Positions 1 through 11,700 of a DNA stretch of 64,000 nt are shown here, piece by piece (position 1 is the first letter of the stretch; each line of letters begins with the position of its first letter). The translations under genes and the position numbers were made by a program. The stretch is from NCBI GenBank assembly GCA_964016875.1, contig OZ024721.1, positions 36,312,823 through 36,376,822 on the forward strand. Direction: 5' to 3'. The notes below the pieces were generated by a model. The model did no database searches. It was not told the DNA's origin and was given only the letters and a program-made list of their open reading frames with translations. The stretch is from Fallopia convolvulus (lineage: Eukaryota; Streptophyta; Magnoliopsida; Caryophyllales; Polygonaceae).

Positions 1-69
1 GGACATTATAAATGAATAAATAAATAAAAGATATAGAGCCAAGCGAAACCTAAGAGGCAAGATGCTCAC

Positions 70-1706
70 CAGCCATCTTGGGGACTCGGGTACAAGGAAA
101 AGACCAGACAGCAAGGCCATACATGGCACAAGTCCTTTAAACAGAAAAAACTAGATCAAGACATTTAATAACTGAATTGAAAACATTTTTAATTTGTCAA
201 ATACTTTAGTGTACACGAAGAGGAAATGAAGCGGACATAGATTTACAGAAATTTTACCTATTAGTGCAAGAACCCGCCATGAGACAATAGATCCAGCTAA
301 ATATGTGAAGGATGCTCCAGTGACAATCATAAGCTGCACAAGAAAAAAATTGGATTTTTTTCAACAATTAGCAAAGTTTTGATATACAATAATTCATACA
401 AAGAAAAGAAAGGCTTGCAATTTTACCTGGTTTAGGGTGGTAAGCCCTCCTCTAAGATTCTTAGGAGCTATCTCAGCGATAAATATTGGAACCTACACAA
501 TTAGACAGAAAACTTACTCAAGAAATCTTAAAGAACAAAAATAAACAGAGTAGTTATCTTAAAGAAAAGAAGCTTACCACATAAGATATAACCCCAATTC
601 CATATCCAGTGAGCAACCTACCCATATCAAGTGACAGAGCACCCTGCATATGAAAACTAAAATTACTTACAATGATTCTATGTTTGTGGGTTTGGGCTTA
701 AACAAGCTAAGAACATTGTAACAAGTTGTGACTTTTAATGGTAAATTATGAAGCCGCTCGAATTCGTGCAAGCTTGATGCAAAACAGACCAGATTCATAG
801 GCTTGAGAAATCTGAATGCTAAAGGTGAATTCATACCGTTGAAAAGAATACAGTCAGCCAACCAGCAATGCAAAAGAAAGATGACATTCTCATGGCCTGC
901 ACCCAATTGAAAAAAAAAAATCATAGGTTACCATATGAACAAGAAAATAAGTCCAAATTTTATCCCATTTTTTTTTACTTTGTATTCTCAACTTGTGAGT
1001 TTAATTTGGCATACCCATTTTCTGCCAATACAGTCTGATATTCTTCCACTGGTGATGGCACCAACCATTGCACCAATTGTCAGTATTGAGCCAAACATGG
1101 AGTACTGCAACATTTGAACGTTTAACATCACTGAATTATGAATTTTCTTACAACAACTGAAGTCTGAAGGTATTAAAAAAAAAACAATGTAAATAATTTA
1201 ACATACAAACCTCAGAAAGAGAAAGATTGAGATCCTTCCTGATAGCTGATTGTGTGGGAGCTGAGTAGCCCACCTGCAAAATTAATCTCACCTAAGCTAT
1301 ACAATTCTTTTCATACCTCTGTTTTATTTTATGTTATTGTTTTGTAAATGGGTAGTCGTAGAAGTCCTAAACCAAAAACAACAAAAAAGAAAAAAGAAAA
1401 AAGGAAATTGTTATAAAACCCCCGCTTTCTGAACCTTAAAAAATTGCCCTTTCTCCAAACACCATCGCAGGAGAATAAGTTTGCCCTTTAAAAACAAAAG
1501 GAAGAGGAATAAGAGAAACTTACACAGGATCCAAATTCAAACGAGCCACAAACAGCAACGGCAGTTGTAAGCAAGACCACTCCAATAGAGGCAGAATCAT
1601 CAACAGTCTCATACTCCTTGGGCTGTTGAAGGAATGGTTTTTCTAGTTCTTGAAGGGCATTGGCATTCTGGGAGTTTTCTAAATCTTTGCACTGATCAAT
1701 TGCCAT
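70..1706 (-). CDS. ERD6-like sugar transporter (MFS), N-terminal eight exons, partial
   Basis: Membrane proton/monosaccharide transporter of the MFS sugar-porter family; the ERD6-like group is mostly vacuolar, exporting sugar to the cytosol (family knowledge). Eight exons are readable with GT..AG borders: 1524-1706, 1211-1273, 1015-1104, 837-896, 578-643, 427-492, 258-333 and 70-134; all junctions are phase 0 except that after 258, and the frame stays open for about 223 residues. Visible: a hydrophilic N-terminus, then AVCGSFEFGSC (TM1), VGYSAPTQSAIRKDLNLS, DCIGRK (the D-x-x-GRK loop 2-3 signature), GRLLTGYGIG, IAEIAPKNLRGGL, and PESPRW after TM6. The family is about 480 residues long, so the C-terminal half lies left of the window. 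The start is the ATG at 1706; the frame is open a few codons further but without ATG. A 5'UTR intron (about 1738-1814) is possible. No break is seen, so this is probably a working gene. Confidence 0.9.
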
Positions 1707-1851
1707 ATTCCTCGCTACCACTTCTACAACCCTAAAACAAAAAATTCTAACACCCTACAAAAAAAAAAAAAAATCTAAAGGAGGAGAAAAGTTGAAATGG
1801 TACATACAAAACCTTTCCTGAGCTTGTGTCAGCGGAAAATCTCCAAATGAG

Positions 1852-1863
1852 TATTTATTTATA
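1852..1863 (-). promoter_or_regulatory. TATA box of the sugar-transporter gene
   Basis: On the minus strand this reads TATAAATAAATA, about 145 bp upstream of the ATG at 1706. Transcription would start near 1820-1830. It is the only good TATA-like string just upstream of the gene. Position and sequence are seen; the function is inferred. Confidence 0.6.
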
Positions 1864-1869
1864 GGAGAG

Positions 1870-2684
1870 GCGGAGTAAGGGCCCCCCACCAGCCTTTCCA
1901 AATGAGTATTTTTAGACCACTTTACCTTTTGGTTTTGTTTTAGGAGATTTAATTATTATTTTTAAATAAATGGAATTTCTGCAACAATTCCTGATTGTTG
2001 GGAAAAAGTACTTCAAAAAAATATAATGAATTATGAAGACATTTTCTGACCAAACATTTTTTCATATAATCAATCGCAAACACTACTACTAGTCTACTTG
2101 TAAATGACCAATTTTTAAATTATTAAGATGCTTGATGAGTTGATGTTAACAAATGTTTCATAATAGGTTCCTTGCTAAAATTATACCTAGACGACCGAGG
2201 TTATAAAAATGACATTTAGGTGTGTTATTGAGTATCAGAATTAAATCATATAAAAAGGTTATAAGAAAATAACTTTATTTTAAGCCGTAAAATTTATACT
2301 ACTAGTTTTTACCACCGGCCTTTTGAATTGGAGTTCTTATCCGAACAACTTGATGCCGCGACAACTCATTACTCATCACTCATCAGTAATGACTAATGAT
2401 AGATAAAAAAGGAAAAACAAAATCATGCATTTAAATTTGATCATATTTCCCATTTTTACTGTATGTATCTGGTTTGAAAATGAACCTAAAAAGCCGAATT
2501 CTAGGAAAAAACGTACGGAACGAGTAACGACATGTGAAGCCTCCGCCCTCCGCCGAATCTAAAAGCTGTAATTTAGCGGGTGCTTGCTAGTTGCTTGCGT
2601 GGATATTACTCGGCTCCACGCAATGCCATGTTTCTATTTTCAATTTGCATTGGATGAATTACATCTACTTTCAAAATATAAAGA
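1870..2684. other. Intergenic DNA upstream of the transporter gene
   Basis: AT-rich with no believable ORF. A 15-bp string (tccaaatgagtattt) at 1842-1856 recurs near 1897, a small local duplication beside the promoter. A slightly GC-richer patch at about 2500-2620 has no recognisable identity. Confidence 0.5.
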
Positions 2685-4106
2685 TATACTAGTTGAAGTC
2701 CCGGGATATTCACGGGATAATTTTACAAAAAAATATACAATTCTACGATATTAATTTAAAACACTAAATATATTTATATAATATCATAATAAATTATGCA
2801 ATAGACAAATTATTTTTTTAGATTGTACTCTATACTTTAATTGAATACATTTTTAAATATTTTTTCATTATTTGTGGAGATCTTGTCCAAATTTAGATTG
2901 AAATTATTAAAATATTAATTTTTATTTTTATTGAATATTTTTAAATAATATTTTCTTATTTTTTTAGACACTAATATGTATAAAATAGTTGATTTTTTTA
3001 TAAAGATAATAATAATTAGGATAGGTTATCTATAAAGCATAATATAATTTTTTAAAATATTTTTTAAAGTTAATTTATTAAAATTATATATTAGGGTTCT
3101 TATCTTTTACTCTATAATAATAAGAATGTTTGTAAATATGAAAAATACAATTAAATATTAGTATAGAAGAAAACATTGTCCTTGATTTAAGAGATAAAAT
3201 ATAGAGAAAATTATCTATGTATTATTTTGCAAAATTCAATCCATCTATAAAGTTGTTTTCCATACTAAATTTACATAACGAATAAATAAAATATAAAGGA
3301 AATTAATGTATATGAAAATTTACAAAATTCAATGTATTAATCAACCTATCATCCATATTAAATTACAAAAAAAACATAGAGATAAAAAAATCTAAATGTA
3401 AGGTGGGGCTAGATAAAAAAAATTCTATATTTATATAAATAAATTAAATAGGAAATTAAAAAAAATGTAATGTAAATTTTTATCAAAATTCAATTTAAGC
3501 AAGTATTCATCAAGATTTGTAAATTTTTCTTTTTTTTTTTATCAAACTTTGATTTAAGAAAAAATCTTTAATATAAATGCATAAAAAGATAAAGAAAATC
3601 TAATTTTATTAATTTAAATTAAAATTCGAATTTTTATTTTTTTGACATTTACATATAATCTTAGTCATCAACATAAAATTATTTCTCAAAAATATATCAA
3701 CATAATAAATTTATTATTTAAAATTATATCATTATATATATATAGATATAAATTTTATACTTGGAGCTCAAGCCTTGTTAAAAGATAAAAAAAATATATT
3801 AAGACCCTAAATCGTGTTAAGAGATAAAAGTATTAAATTAATATGAAAAATATCATCTCATAGGAATTTATGTATATAAAAATTATATAAATATGTTATG
3901 TACTAAACTAATACATAATCCATAGATAGAAAATTATATACATAAAAATTTTATGTAAATATGCTATCTATTTAGTATATATAGCAAAAATGCTATAAGT
4001 TGTTACAAAATTTATTAAAATATAATTTCATATTAATTTATTCAAAAATGCCACGTGGCGCAAATATTACAACAGACTTGGGTTCTGCTTTATAATGTAT
4101 TAGGGT
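2685..4106. repeat. Very AT-rich block, possible non-autonomous transposon
   Basis: About 1.4 kb of almost pure A/T with no ORF. It opens with a short CG-containing hairpin (cccgggatattcacggg, 2700-2716) and closes with a perfect GCCACGTGGC palindrome (4050-4059) followed by a TTCTGCTTTATAATGTATTAG-like end. Plant repeat families with a GC-rich hairpin at the head and a similar tail are common, and a short hairpin near the 3' end is a Helitron habit. No terminal repeats or TSD could be shown, so the class is a guess. Confidence 0.25.
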
Positions 4107-4210
4107 AGATTACTACATAAAATCACCTAAATATTATTAGTGTTTATCAGTATATAATTTGTAATAACGAATTAGATAATTTTGAGTTTTTTTTTATAAA
4201 TAATAAGTAC

Positions 4211-5066
4211 TGATGGCATTTATTTAAGTGAAAAATATTAAATTCTTCTAGCTCGTATTCCGGCCATGGTGGACGAGCCTAAGGAGCCTAGATGGTTCAC
4301 TTCTATTCACCATGTTCAAGCTTGACTTGGACAAACTTATATGAGTTGTTTTGCATGCTTGTCATAGACTTACTATTTATAGTACTTTCTATATATGCTT
4401 TTATATTAATATGCTTTTCTACATATATGGATCATGTGTTGTGGGCCATAATATGTGAGTTTTATGGTTTTTAAGTTGCAAAAACATATTATCTTATCAA
4501 TTTGGACCATGCAAGATTGGTGAGATAAGTTTGAAAGGTATTATGGATCTTACAGGAACCTAAGTTATTAGTTGTCTTGCAATGATATCTTTAGATCAGA
4601 TAGAATTTATTTTAGGGAACAATGTCTTTAAAGAATGGCATAGGATAGTTGGCCATCTAATCTATTTAAACCCTTGTAATCTTTACTTTCCAAGATATGT
4701 TGAATTAAATCTTTAGAATAGAAACCTTGTTTCTTATTCCAAGGACCTTCAACCCAAACTCCTATCTTTCTCCTCGTGATTTTCGGACATCAAACACAAC
4801 ACCAGAACTGAATTGCTCTTCCATTCACACGTCCAAACTCAATCTCTAATACCGTTCAATTGAGTTGTTACGTGCTCTTTAAACAATCAATCTACAAGCC
4901 TTGTTGCCTTGCAATCCAATGAAGTGATATAGAACCTTAAAGTTTGAGCCTTCTCATCCCAAAGTTAGGAACTTGCAAGTAAATGAAGAGAAGAATTAAA
5001 GTTGACAAGATCGGGACCTAGAAAACAAACGGAAGTGAAGTGCGCGAGCCCGTCAATTTTGCATCA
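4211..5066 (+). repeat. Possible degenerate LTR (Ty3 type)
   Basis: Starts TGATGG and ends TTTTGCATCA, followed by ACTGATATGA. This resembles the LTR/primer-site junction at 57531-57553 (CGCATCA then ACTGGCATCAGAGCC). A TTTAAA-type TATA string lies near 4663, followed by a transcript-like stretch. A leader rich in CCACCACC (5211-5280) and a gag remnant (from 5774) come next, the order expected of a 5' LTR. The other LTR was not identified, so the borders are tentative. Confidence 0.35.
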
Positions 5067-5773
5067 ACTGATATGAAATTCTCCTTGTTTAGTCAAGTTT
5101 TTAATTGCTTTTCAATTTTAATTGCATAATCAGTTTTTACCTTTAGATTTTCATAATTTTCAAGTTCAAACTCTAAAAAAGCCAACAAAACCCTAACCTA
5201 AGGCACCATTGTGCCGCCACCACCAACCACCGTCGGTGACCTTCCCTCCACCACCAATTTCCACCACCACCACCCTACCCCACCTTGGCTTGGTGCACGC
5301 CCCTTCCCTTGCTTGTGTGCCAAGTTACTTGCTTTCCTTGTGGCCCAAGTTTGTTTGAACATACTTTTCTTAGATAAAGATCTTGCTATTTTTTCTTTCC
5401 TTAGTTAAAAGATTGGATCTTTAATTGCATGTTTGACTTGCTTTGACTTAATTCCACCATATTTGCACGCCAAAAATACTTATTCTTTTGATAAGTGGGT
5501 TTACTACAATTTGGTGAATTGCTTGCTTTCATGTTCATGCATGTTAAAGTCCCTTTCTTTTCCACAAAAATTAGCCAATTTTCCTCCTTTATTCTTTGCT
5601 TCGAAGTTGTTTCATTATTGTTTATAAATTCTGAAAGAAAAAAACATAAAAAATTGATCCTTCAACAATGATCACCAAAAACATTGTCTTGCATTGTAGT
5701 AGTTTGCATTATTCTTGCTTGACTTGCTCACAATTATCTTGCATTCTAGTAGTTTGCTTTATTCTAGTAGTTT
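5067..5773 (+). other. Leader-like region of the decayed Ty3 element
   Basis: No credible coding frame. It contains CCACCACC-rich sequence (5211-5280), as does the leader of the intact Ty3 element at 52020-52140, and direct repeats around 'cttgcattctagtagtttgc' (5690-5775). It lies between the putative primer-binding site and gag. Confidence 0.3.
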
Positions 5774-6480
5774 GTGAGGCACTACATAGCTTATAGTCGG
5801 GATGCGGTGTCTTTAGACACAATATTTGGCCTTAGAAAAGATAAAAGCGAAAGCTTGCGCTGCTCCGCCAATCATTTCATGGAGTGTTATGCCGAGATCG
5901 ATGGGTGTGATGAGAAGACCGCAATTACCGCATTTAAAAGGGCAATCTCCTTTGATAGTAAGCTATAAGGGAAGACTTGACACTTCGTCTTCGTTTTACT
6001 ATTGTTGAACTTCAAGAGCGCATTCACCAATATGTGCGCTTAGAAGAAGCTAACTACAAGCTACAAGCTAAAGCTAACTTCAAGAGTAAGCTATAAGGGA
6101 AATCGCACTCTCCACCTCGGAAATCCCACCACTCCTCACACGAGAACTTTAAGTGGAAAACTCATTCGTCGGGAGAGCAAGCTAAAGCGGTCTACACAAC
6201 CTTCAACATCCCGATCTACAAGATTCTACCACGCATCAAGCATGAGAACTACATCTGCTATCCACCTCGGGATGAGTGCCCAAAAGACGATCTTCAAAGC
6301 CGAAAATATTGCATGTACCATAGGGTACGGGGTCACATGGCTGAGGAGTGTGAACCCTTTAAGAAGTTCCTTGAAATCTTGGTTTAGAAAGGGTACTTGC
6401 GCGAGTACATTGAGAAAAATGAACCAAAAGATAAGGAAGAGCCGAGAAAGAAGCAAATTGAGGTCATCTAAACAATCTCC
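5774..6480 (+). pseudogene. Ty3 gag remnant (Tat/Ogre-like)
   Basis: Nucleocapsid/capsid polyprotein remnant in several frames. The first open piece (5774-5968) carries EIDGCDEKTAITAFKRAI, matching the conserved capsid block of plant Ty3 gag. A shifted frame from about 5960 reads ELQERIHQYVRLEEANYK, the helix that normally follows. Near 6310-6350 a CxxH...GHxxxxC cluster (KYCMYHRVRGHMAEEC) resembles the zinc-finger variant of the Tat/Ogre group. At least two frameshifts and one stop make it non-functional. The assignment is by motif memory; another Ty3 clade is possible. Confidence 0.65.
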
Positions 6481-6544
6481 GCGACGTACAAAAATGATAT
6501 ATGTTGAAGCTAGAAGCAATTTCCAAAAGTCATGTCACAAGCTG

Positions 6545-7030
6545 GAGGTGATGCGGGTTCAACAATCTGAGTCGCGACCGCAGTTGCCTCCCACGCCCGC
6601 GGTTGATGGTTTGGTCTTCCGGGATAAGGACCGTACGTCAGTCCAAATCCTGCACAACGACCCCTTAATCCTCACAGTCGAGCTTGAGGACTTTAAGGTG
6701 CGCCGGGCACTAGTCAATCCAAGGAGTTCGGTTGATATCATGTACTAGATGTCTTCAGGCTCCTAGGGAAGAAGAATGAAGATTTGATTCCAGTCAAGAT
6801 GCAACTCACCGAACTAGGAGGATATCCAACATTCCCGCTTAGAATGTACAAGACTCAAGTATGCTTGGCAAAGAAGGAGATGACGTTGAGTTCATAGTCG
6901 TCGACACGCCTGCCCCATACAACTTGATTTTGGGTAGGCCATGGATTCGATCATGGGATGGGAGCAGTACCTTCGACCCTCCATCAAATGATCCAGTTTA
7001 AAGATGAAGATGCCACAGTCCGGGTTTAGG
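6545..7030 (+). pseudogene. Ty3 aspartic-protease remnant
   Basis: Continues the gag remnant. The frame around 6660-6748 reads ELEDFKVRRALVNPRSSVDIMY, which aligns with the retropepsin active-site region; the expected D-T-G-S-S appears as N-P-R-S-S, so the catalytic Asp is lost. After a stop and frameshift, a downstream frame reads APYNLILGRPW (about 6915-6945), the conserved ILGRPW flap/core motif. No reverse transcriptase follows; the element is truncated here or replaced by unrelated GC-richer DNA from about 7040. Confidence 0.65.
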
Positions 7031-7039
7031 CTAATCAGT

Positions 7040-7952
7040 TGGAAGTGCGCTATGCTCTAAGGGAAATCGCCCTAAGACAAAGTTTCTGCAAAGAATTGAA
7101 GACGACCCGAAAAGTGAGGGCTAGGAGCGTAATCGCGATCGAGGGCTCGATAGCCACGACCACGGATTTGGTCTAGAAAGTTGTGCTCCTTCTCTGAGGC
7201 AAAACCGCGACCACGGGGCAGCAGACCGCGGGACCATCGCCCACGATCGCAGGTCCCCAAGCCGCGACCGTGACCTTGAAGCTGAGAGTGATCCTCCTTC
7301 TCAGGAGAAGAACCGCGATCGCGGCCCGGGCGGTTACCTGTATTCCCTTGCGCACGATCTCAGTATTAGGAAACGTATGTAAGTAGGACACTCTTTTTCT
7401 TGCGTTGTTTTGATGATGCCCTTATATTTTTATTTTTCATTCATTAGTCAAGTCCTTAAGATCATGTCATCCATGTTTATTTTTAATCAAAGTAAGTTTC
7501 TGTATTAGTTTGAGTCTTGCATAAAAAATAGTGCAACGTTAATTCATCGCATTAACAGACTTCTATATATGCGTGTATGTAGAGGAGCAAAGGATCCCAT
7601 GATATTCGCCCATAGATGTACAAATATACGAATATAGGAAAATGTGCGTAAGGGGAACCCGATGACTAATCCGCATGGCCACTTTGAATAGGACCTGGTG
7701 TACTTGCGTCAATTAGTTGCATTCTAACGTAACTAACACCTAAGTGGGGCATTTGTGAGCGGGTAAAATTAATTGTCATTATTATTTTCGTTATTATCCG
7801 CCATAAAGATACTTTTATTTATTATGCTTGTTTTTAATTAAATATTTTATTATAAAATTAAATATGGCGGTTATTCGTTGTGATGGAGGATTCTATCTTA
7901 GTCGAAAGATAGAATTTCCACTTGCATTAAGGAACAAGAAATTGCTTGTTGG
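7040..7952. other. Unassigned DNA with a possible 3' LTR start
   Basis: At 7080-7350 a GC-rich patch repeats 'ccgcgaccacgg' and 'cgcgatcgcgg'-like strings, with no family identified. At 7740-7775 the string AAGTGGGGCATTTGTGAGCGGG looks like a polypurine tract followed by an LTR start, as in Tat-type elements, and could be the 3' LTR boundary of the gag-protease remnant. No gene is seen. Confidence 0.3.
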
Positions 7953-8299
7953 GCTTGGAGCATTATCGGTCCGGACCGGGACCGGACCAAGGGTATACCG
8001 GACCGATCCTCGGTCCATGAATTTTAAAATTCTGGTCCCCGTTCGATTCCGGTCCGGGCCGACTTTTTTAAAAATAAAAATTTATATACATAAATAATAT
8101 TTCTTATGTTATAAAATTTATTTTTTATTATTTAAGTTTCACTTTTATGTATATATTTCATAACATTATATTTTTTCATAAATAATATATAAATTTTCTC
8201 AATGAAAACATAATTTTTTCTTTAAAATATATTAATTTAAAAAAAATATTCCGATCCAAAAGTGGACTTGACCGGGACCGGACCGATGCCCACCCCTTG
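7953..8299. mobile_element. Small non-autonomous hAT-like element
   Basis: About 345 bp. The left end holds CGGTCCGGACCGGGACCGG and the right end, read on the minus strand, GGGGTGGGCATCGGTCCGGTCCCGG. The ends are therefore inverted repeats rich in CCGGTCC, with an AT-rich middle that lacks a transposase. This matches a widespread plant hAT MITE layout (remembered). An 8-bp TSD is not clear and the left terminal bases have drifted, so the exact ends are uncertain. Confidence 0.6.
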
Positions 8300-9470
8300 G
8301 TATAAGCTAGAAAAAATCATTATCCTATAAAAAAATCTAAGATAATGTTTACAAATTAGTGTTAGTGATTATTTTTTTTATGAACACATGCTAAACCCAA
8401 TCTATAGATATTAATGACAGAAGAGACAAAGCAATTATACAAGAGAGAGGAACAGAGTACGTGAAGATAATATTAAATAAAAAAAGGTAAATAAATGGAA
8501 GATCAATCACGTAGATATTAGGTGCATGTGTTCTAGTGGATCTGTTGGACCATTATCGGCCATGATTTTATGATTATAAAAAATGGTGGCAACGAATTAG
8601 CTACAAAGATCACCTCTTCAAGTTCAGTTCGATATAAATAATTAATACTATGCAATAATTAAGCATGGGTTTGATACGCCCGCTTTGTACTAGTTGATGA
8701 GCAACTGTCTCCAGCACCCAGCTAGCAAGCGAAAGTGACCTTTACTAAATAAACCGATCTAATTTCACACTCTTTCTGTCGCTTTACAATCATCATATCT
8801 TTAGTACTAGTTTAGTATATTGAGAGTTTTATCATATGGTACAAATCGATGGATCCCAAATCAATGGTCGAGTTTTGACGAGAGAGAGATATATATACGT
8901 GGAGATGACGAGGTGTTAGCTAAGTGAAATTGTCATTTTGCTCATCAATTATCACGATCAAGGATACAACTTGCGTTGCGTGCAATCTTGCATAATATTG
9001 CATGACCAGAAACTCGACCACATGATATTGCTAGGATGATGATGTCAATCATATTTTTTTTCATCATATTAACGCAGTACGTACATTGTATGATGAATAT
9101 AATATAAGTAAAATACTATAGAGTAGAATATGGGCGGTTTAGGTTTGAATTCGGGTTAAAAACATACGTGTTTTGAACTTTCAATTGATTGAATCATTGA
9201 TATTTATGAGTGAATCGGATTGAGTTGTTGTGAGTTAGTATTGGAGTCAGGGGCATAGCCAGAAATTTATCATTCTAGGGGCCGGCAAAATTTTCCAACA
9301 TAACTAATGTACGTTTCGAGAAAGATGTAAAAATAAAAAATACGGAGTACAAATTTAGACAAAAAAAAGAACATGTTTTATAGAGGAGGGACTAAAATAT
9401 TTCAAAATATAATTATATTAAGAAAACAAGAATTTATAATGACAACTTATATAATTATGAATTATGTTTC
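8300..9470. other. Intergenic DNA, no gene seen
   Basis: AT-rich sequence without a coding signal. A short stretch at 9245-9310 (caggggcatagccagaaattt...ctaggggccggcaaaatttt) resembles ends of common plant DNA-transposon repeats, but no partner end was found. Confidence 0.4.
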
Positions 9471-9649
9471 AGGAGTCCGGTTCACGTGCGAATGGGCGCC
9501 CAAGTGCGAAATAAGAAAGAACAGGAGCCGTTGGATCAAGAAAAATCAAAGGCGCTGATCATTTCACTTAAAAAGGGGAAAAACGGCACGGGCGAATTAT
9601 TGGCGAATTATTCGCGTATTTTTGAAAAAAACGGAAATAGGACACGCGC
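9471..9649. repeat. GC-richer segment next to the minisatellite, probable transposon end
   Basis: Contains TCCGGTTCACGTGCGAATGG and CGCCCAAGTGCGAA, two variants of a CACGTGCGAA-like word in an otherwise AT-rich setting. It looks like the terminal region of a non-autonomous DNA element whose body is the TTTGTTCAT array that follows. A matching far end was not recognised. Confidence 0.3.
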
Positions 9650-10082
9650 CCAGATTGTTCATCAGTATTGTGGATTTGTTCATCAATAATGTGGATTTGT
9701 TCATCAAAACTGTGATTTTGTTAATCAAAACTGTGATTTTGTGCATAAATAAACTATTGCTTGTGTATCAAAAATCTATTGTTTGTACATAAAAAATGAA
9801 CAAATGTGTATCAAAATTACATGCAATATGTTCATCAACATTGTGATTTTGTTCATAAAAAAACGAAAATATTTGTTCATCGGTTTGTGCATATTTGTTC
9901 ATCTGTTTGTGCATATTTGTTCATTAGTAATATCAATTTGTTCACTGGTTTATGCATATTTGTTCATTGCCTTTTTCATATAATTGTTCATTACTAGATG
10001 CATATTTGTTCAGTAGTAACCTCAATTTGTTCATTACTATATGCATATTTGTTCATTAATAACATCAATTTGTTCATAGCTA
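9650..10082 (+). repeat. Degenerate TTTGTTCAT minisatellite, forward arm
   Basis: Around twenty copies of TTTGTTCAT separated by 10-15 bp of variable A/T sequence, for example 'gcatatttgttcat' and 'atcaatttgttcat'. The apparent ORFs here are by-products of the repeat and are not genes. The reverse-oriented arm lies at 10446-10667. Confidence 0.8.
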
Positions 10083-10445
10083 AATAAGGCACAAGCACAC
10101 CTCTTCGATTTGTTGCTATCTCGTTCTCTTAGCATACACCATATTATTGCAAAGTCAAATTCTTTATCTCTATTATCTTTTGCATTCAAGTTTCTACATC
10201 AAACTTATCTTATTTTGGTACTATATTGAGCACTTCATTCGTATTGACAAGTTAGCCTTAAAGCACTTCATTCATATTATACTTTGAATTCAAGATAGCC
10301 TTAAAGCACAAAATAAATGCAAAAAATGCACAAATAGATAGTCCTAAATGTACAAGTTGATGGTATTAATAGTCCTAAATGTACAAGTTGATAGCATTGA
10401 CACATAAAACATAAGTTTATTTCAATTCACAAATAAGGGTATAAT

Positions 10446-10667
10446 AATGAACAAATAAGGTTATATCAATGAACAAATAAGGGTATATCCATGAACAAAT
10501 AGGGTATATCAATGAACAAATAATGATATACCAATGAACAAAAAAGAAGTATACTAATGAACAAATAATAGTATACTAATGAACAAATAATGGTATATCA
10601 ATGAACAAATAGGGGTATATCAATGAACAAATACGACTATATCAATGAACAAAAATGGGTATATCAA
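10446..10667 (-). repeat. 22-bp tandem repeat, ten copies, reverse arm
   Basis: Ten consecutive units of about 22 bp with consensus AATGAACAAATAAGGGTATATC. ATGAACAAA is the reverse complement of the TTTGTTCAT word of the array at 9650-10082, so the two arrays form a loose inverted pair around a 360-bp AT-rich spacer. Three more copies of 'gatgaacaa' occur at 10760-10845. Confidence 0.85.
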
Positions 10668-10851
10668 AACTAATTATATGTGCATAAAAAACTACATAAT
10701 ATTGTATTCCTACACATAAATAAGGTTAAAAAATAAAATTAAAAATTAAAAAAGTTCGAAATCGATGAACAATGTTATCAAAAACTCAATGCACAATTAG
10801 TTAGTATTGATGAACAATTGGTGAATATTGATGAACAAATCGCTATTTTTT

Positions 10852-11330
10852 GATGTTAGAGATAAATTTAAATAGTTAAAAAGAATTTAATAGAAATAAG
10901 TTATAATAATAGAAATAAAAATTATCTTTTTAAATATGAAGTGGGGCTAGAATCGTTTTGGTGGCTCGAAAACATACAACTTTAATATATAGTTATAGAT
11001 ATTACCTTTTTTTTTTAAACATTATAAGTATTTATCATTAATTTTTTATTATAAAAGAAATATATATATATATAAATAATTTCGTGAAAAGACATCATGC
11101 TAAAAGGTAAAAGATATTTATACTTATTTTAAAATATTTTAAATTTGTTATCTTTAATTTTAGATATTTGTTTGATGTTAAAGATAGTATACATAACTAA
11201 AGAAGAATATAATAGGAAAAATTTAAAATATTAGAAATAAAAATAAATTTTGTAAATATGAGGTGGGGCCAGAATCGTTCTGGTGGCTCGAAAAGGGATA
11301 ACTTTAATATATAGTTATAGATTGAATTTA
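10852..11330 (+). repeat. Direct duplication of a ~155-bp segment
   Basis: The segments 10852-11005 and 11174-11330 are diverged direct copies. Each holds 'gtggggc(t/c)agaatcgtt(t/c)tggtggctcgaaaa' followed by 'aactttaatatatagttatagat'. They are offset by 322 bp, so this is either two units of a diverged tandem repeat or two copies of one element. Confidence 0.7.
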
Positions 11331-11566
11331 TAAAAATTAAAAGCTTGTAACTAAAAAATAAAACATTCTTATATCACTATAATGCATGTGATGTACGTGT
11401 TGTTCTATTCCCTTGTTTCGAAGTTTTTGGGTTCAATCACATTATGAAAGTAGGATGTTTAACAAAAGATAAAAGCATTCTAACTAAGTAAATGACTTAT
11501 TAAAAGTAGTTTGTAAAAAAGATCGACATTCCTTATTTGCAAAAATCTAACATTTCAACACCCTTT
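11331..11566. other. Spacer left of the LINE
   Basis: AT-rich, no gene seen. It ends at the left copy of the LINE target-site duplication. Confidence 0.5.
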
Positions 11567-11583
11567 AAAAGAAACCATTTTTT
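11567..11583 (+). repeat. LINE target-site duplication, left copy
   Basis: AAAAGAAACCATTTTTT (17 bp), identical to 41008-41024, which directly follows the A-rich LINE tail. A TSD of this length and A/T content is typical of L1 endonuclease insertion. Confidence 0.85.
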
Positions 11584-11700
11584 TTTATGCAAAATACATT
11601 TAGACAATAGATGACACTATTATAAAAAACGCACTGTTTAAAAACACTAAATCTTCCCTTATCTGAGCCCTAGTGCCCTCCGGCGACTATTTGCGCCGCC

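Noticed and set aside
5211..5408. ORF starting MPPPPTTVGDLPSTT with His/Pro runs
   Set aside because: CCACCACC-rich leader DNA; the first codon is not ATG and no domain follows.
9783..9997. Small hydrophobic ORFs rich in Phe/Ile/His/Val
   Set aside because: Translation of the TTTGTTCAT minisatellite.
9650..10667. CRISPR-like array of regularly spaced repeats
   Set aside because: Units are contiguous or separated by degenerate A/T, with no unique spacers; a plant minisatellite.
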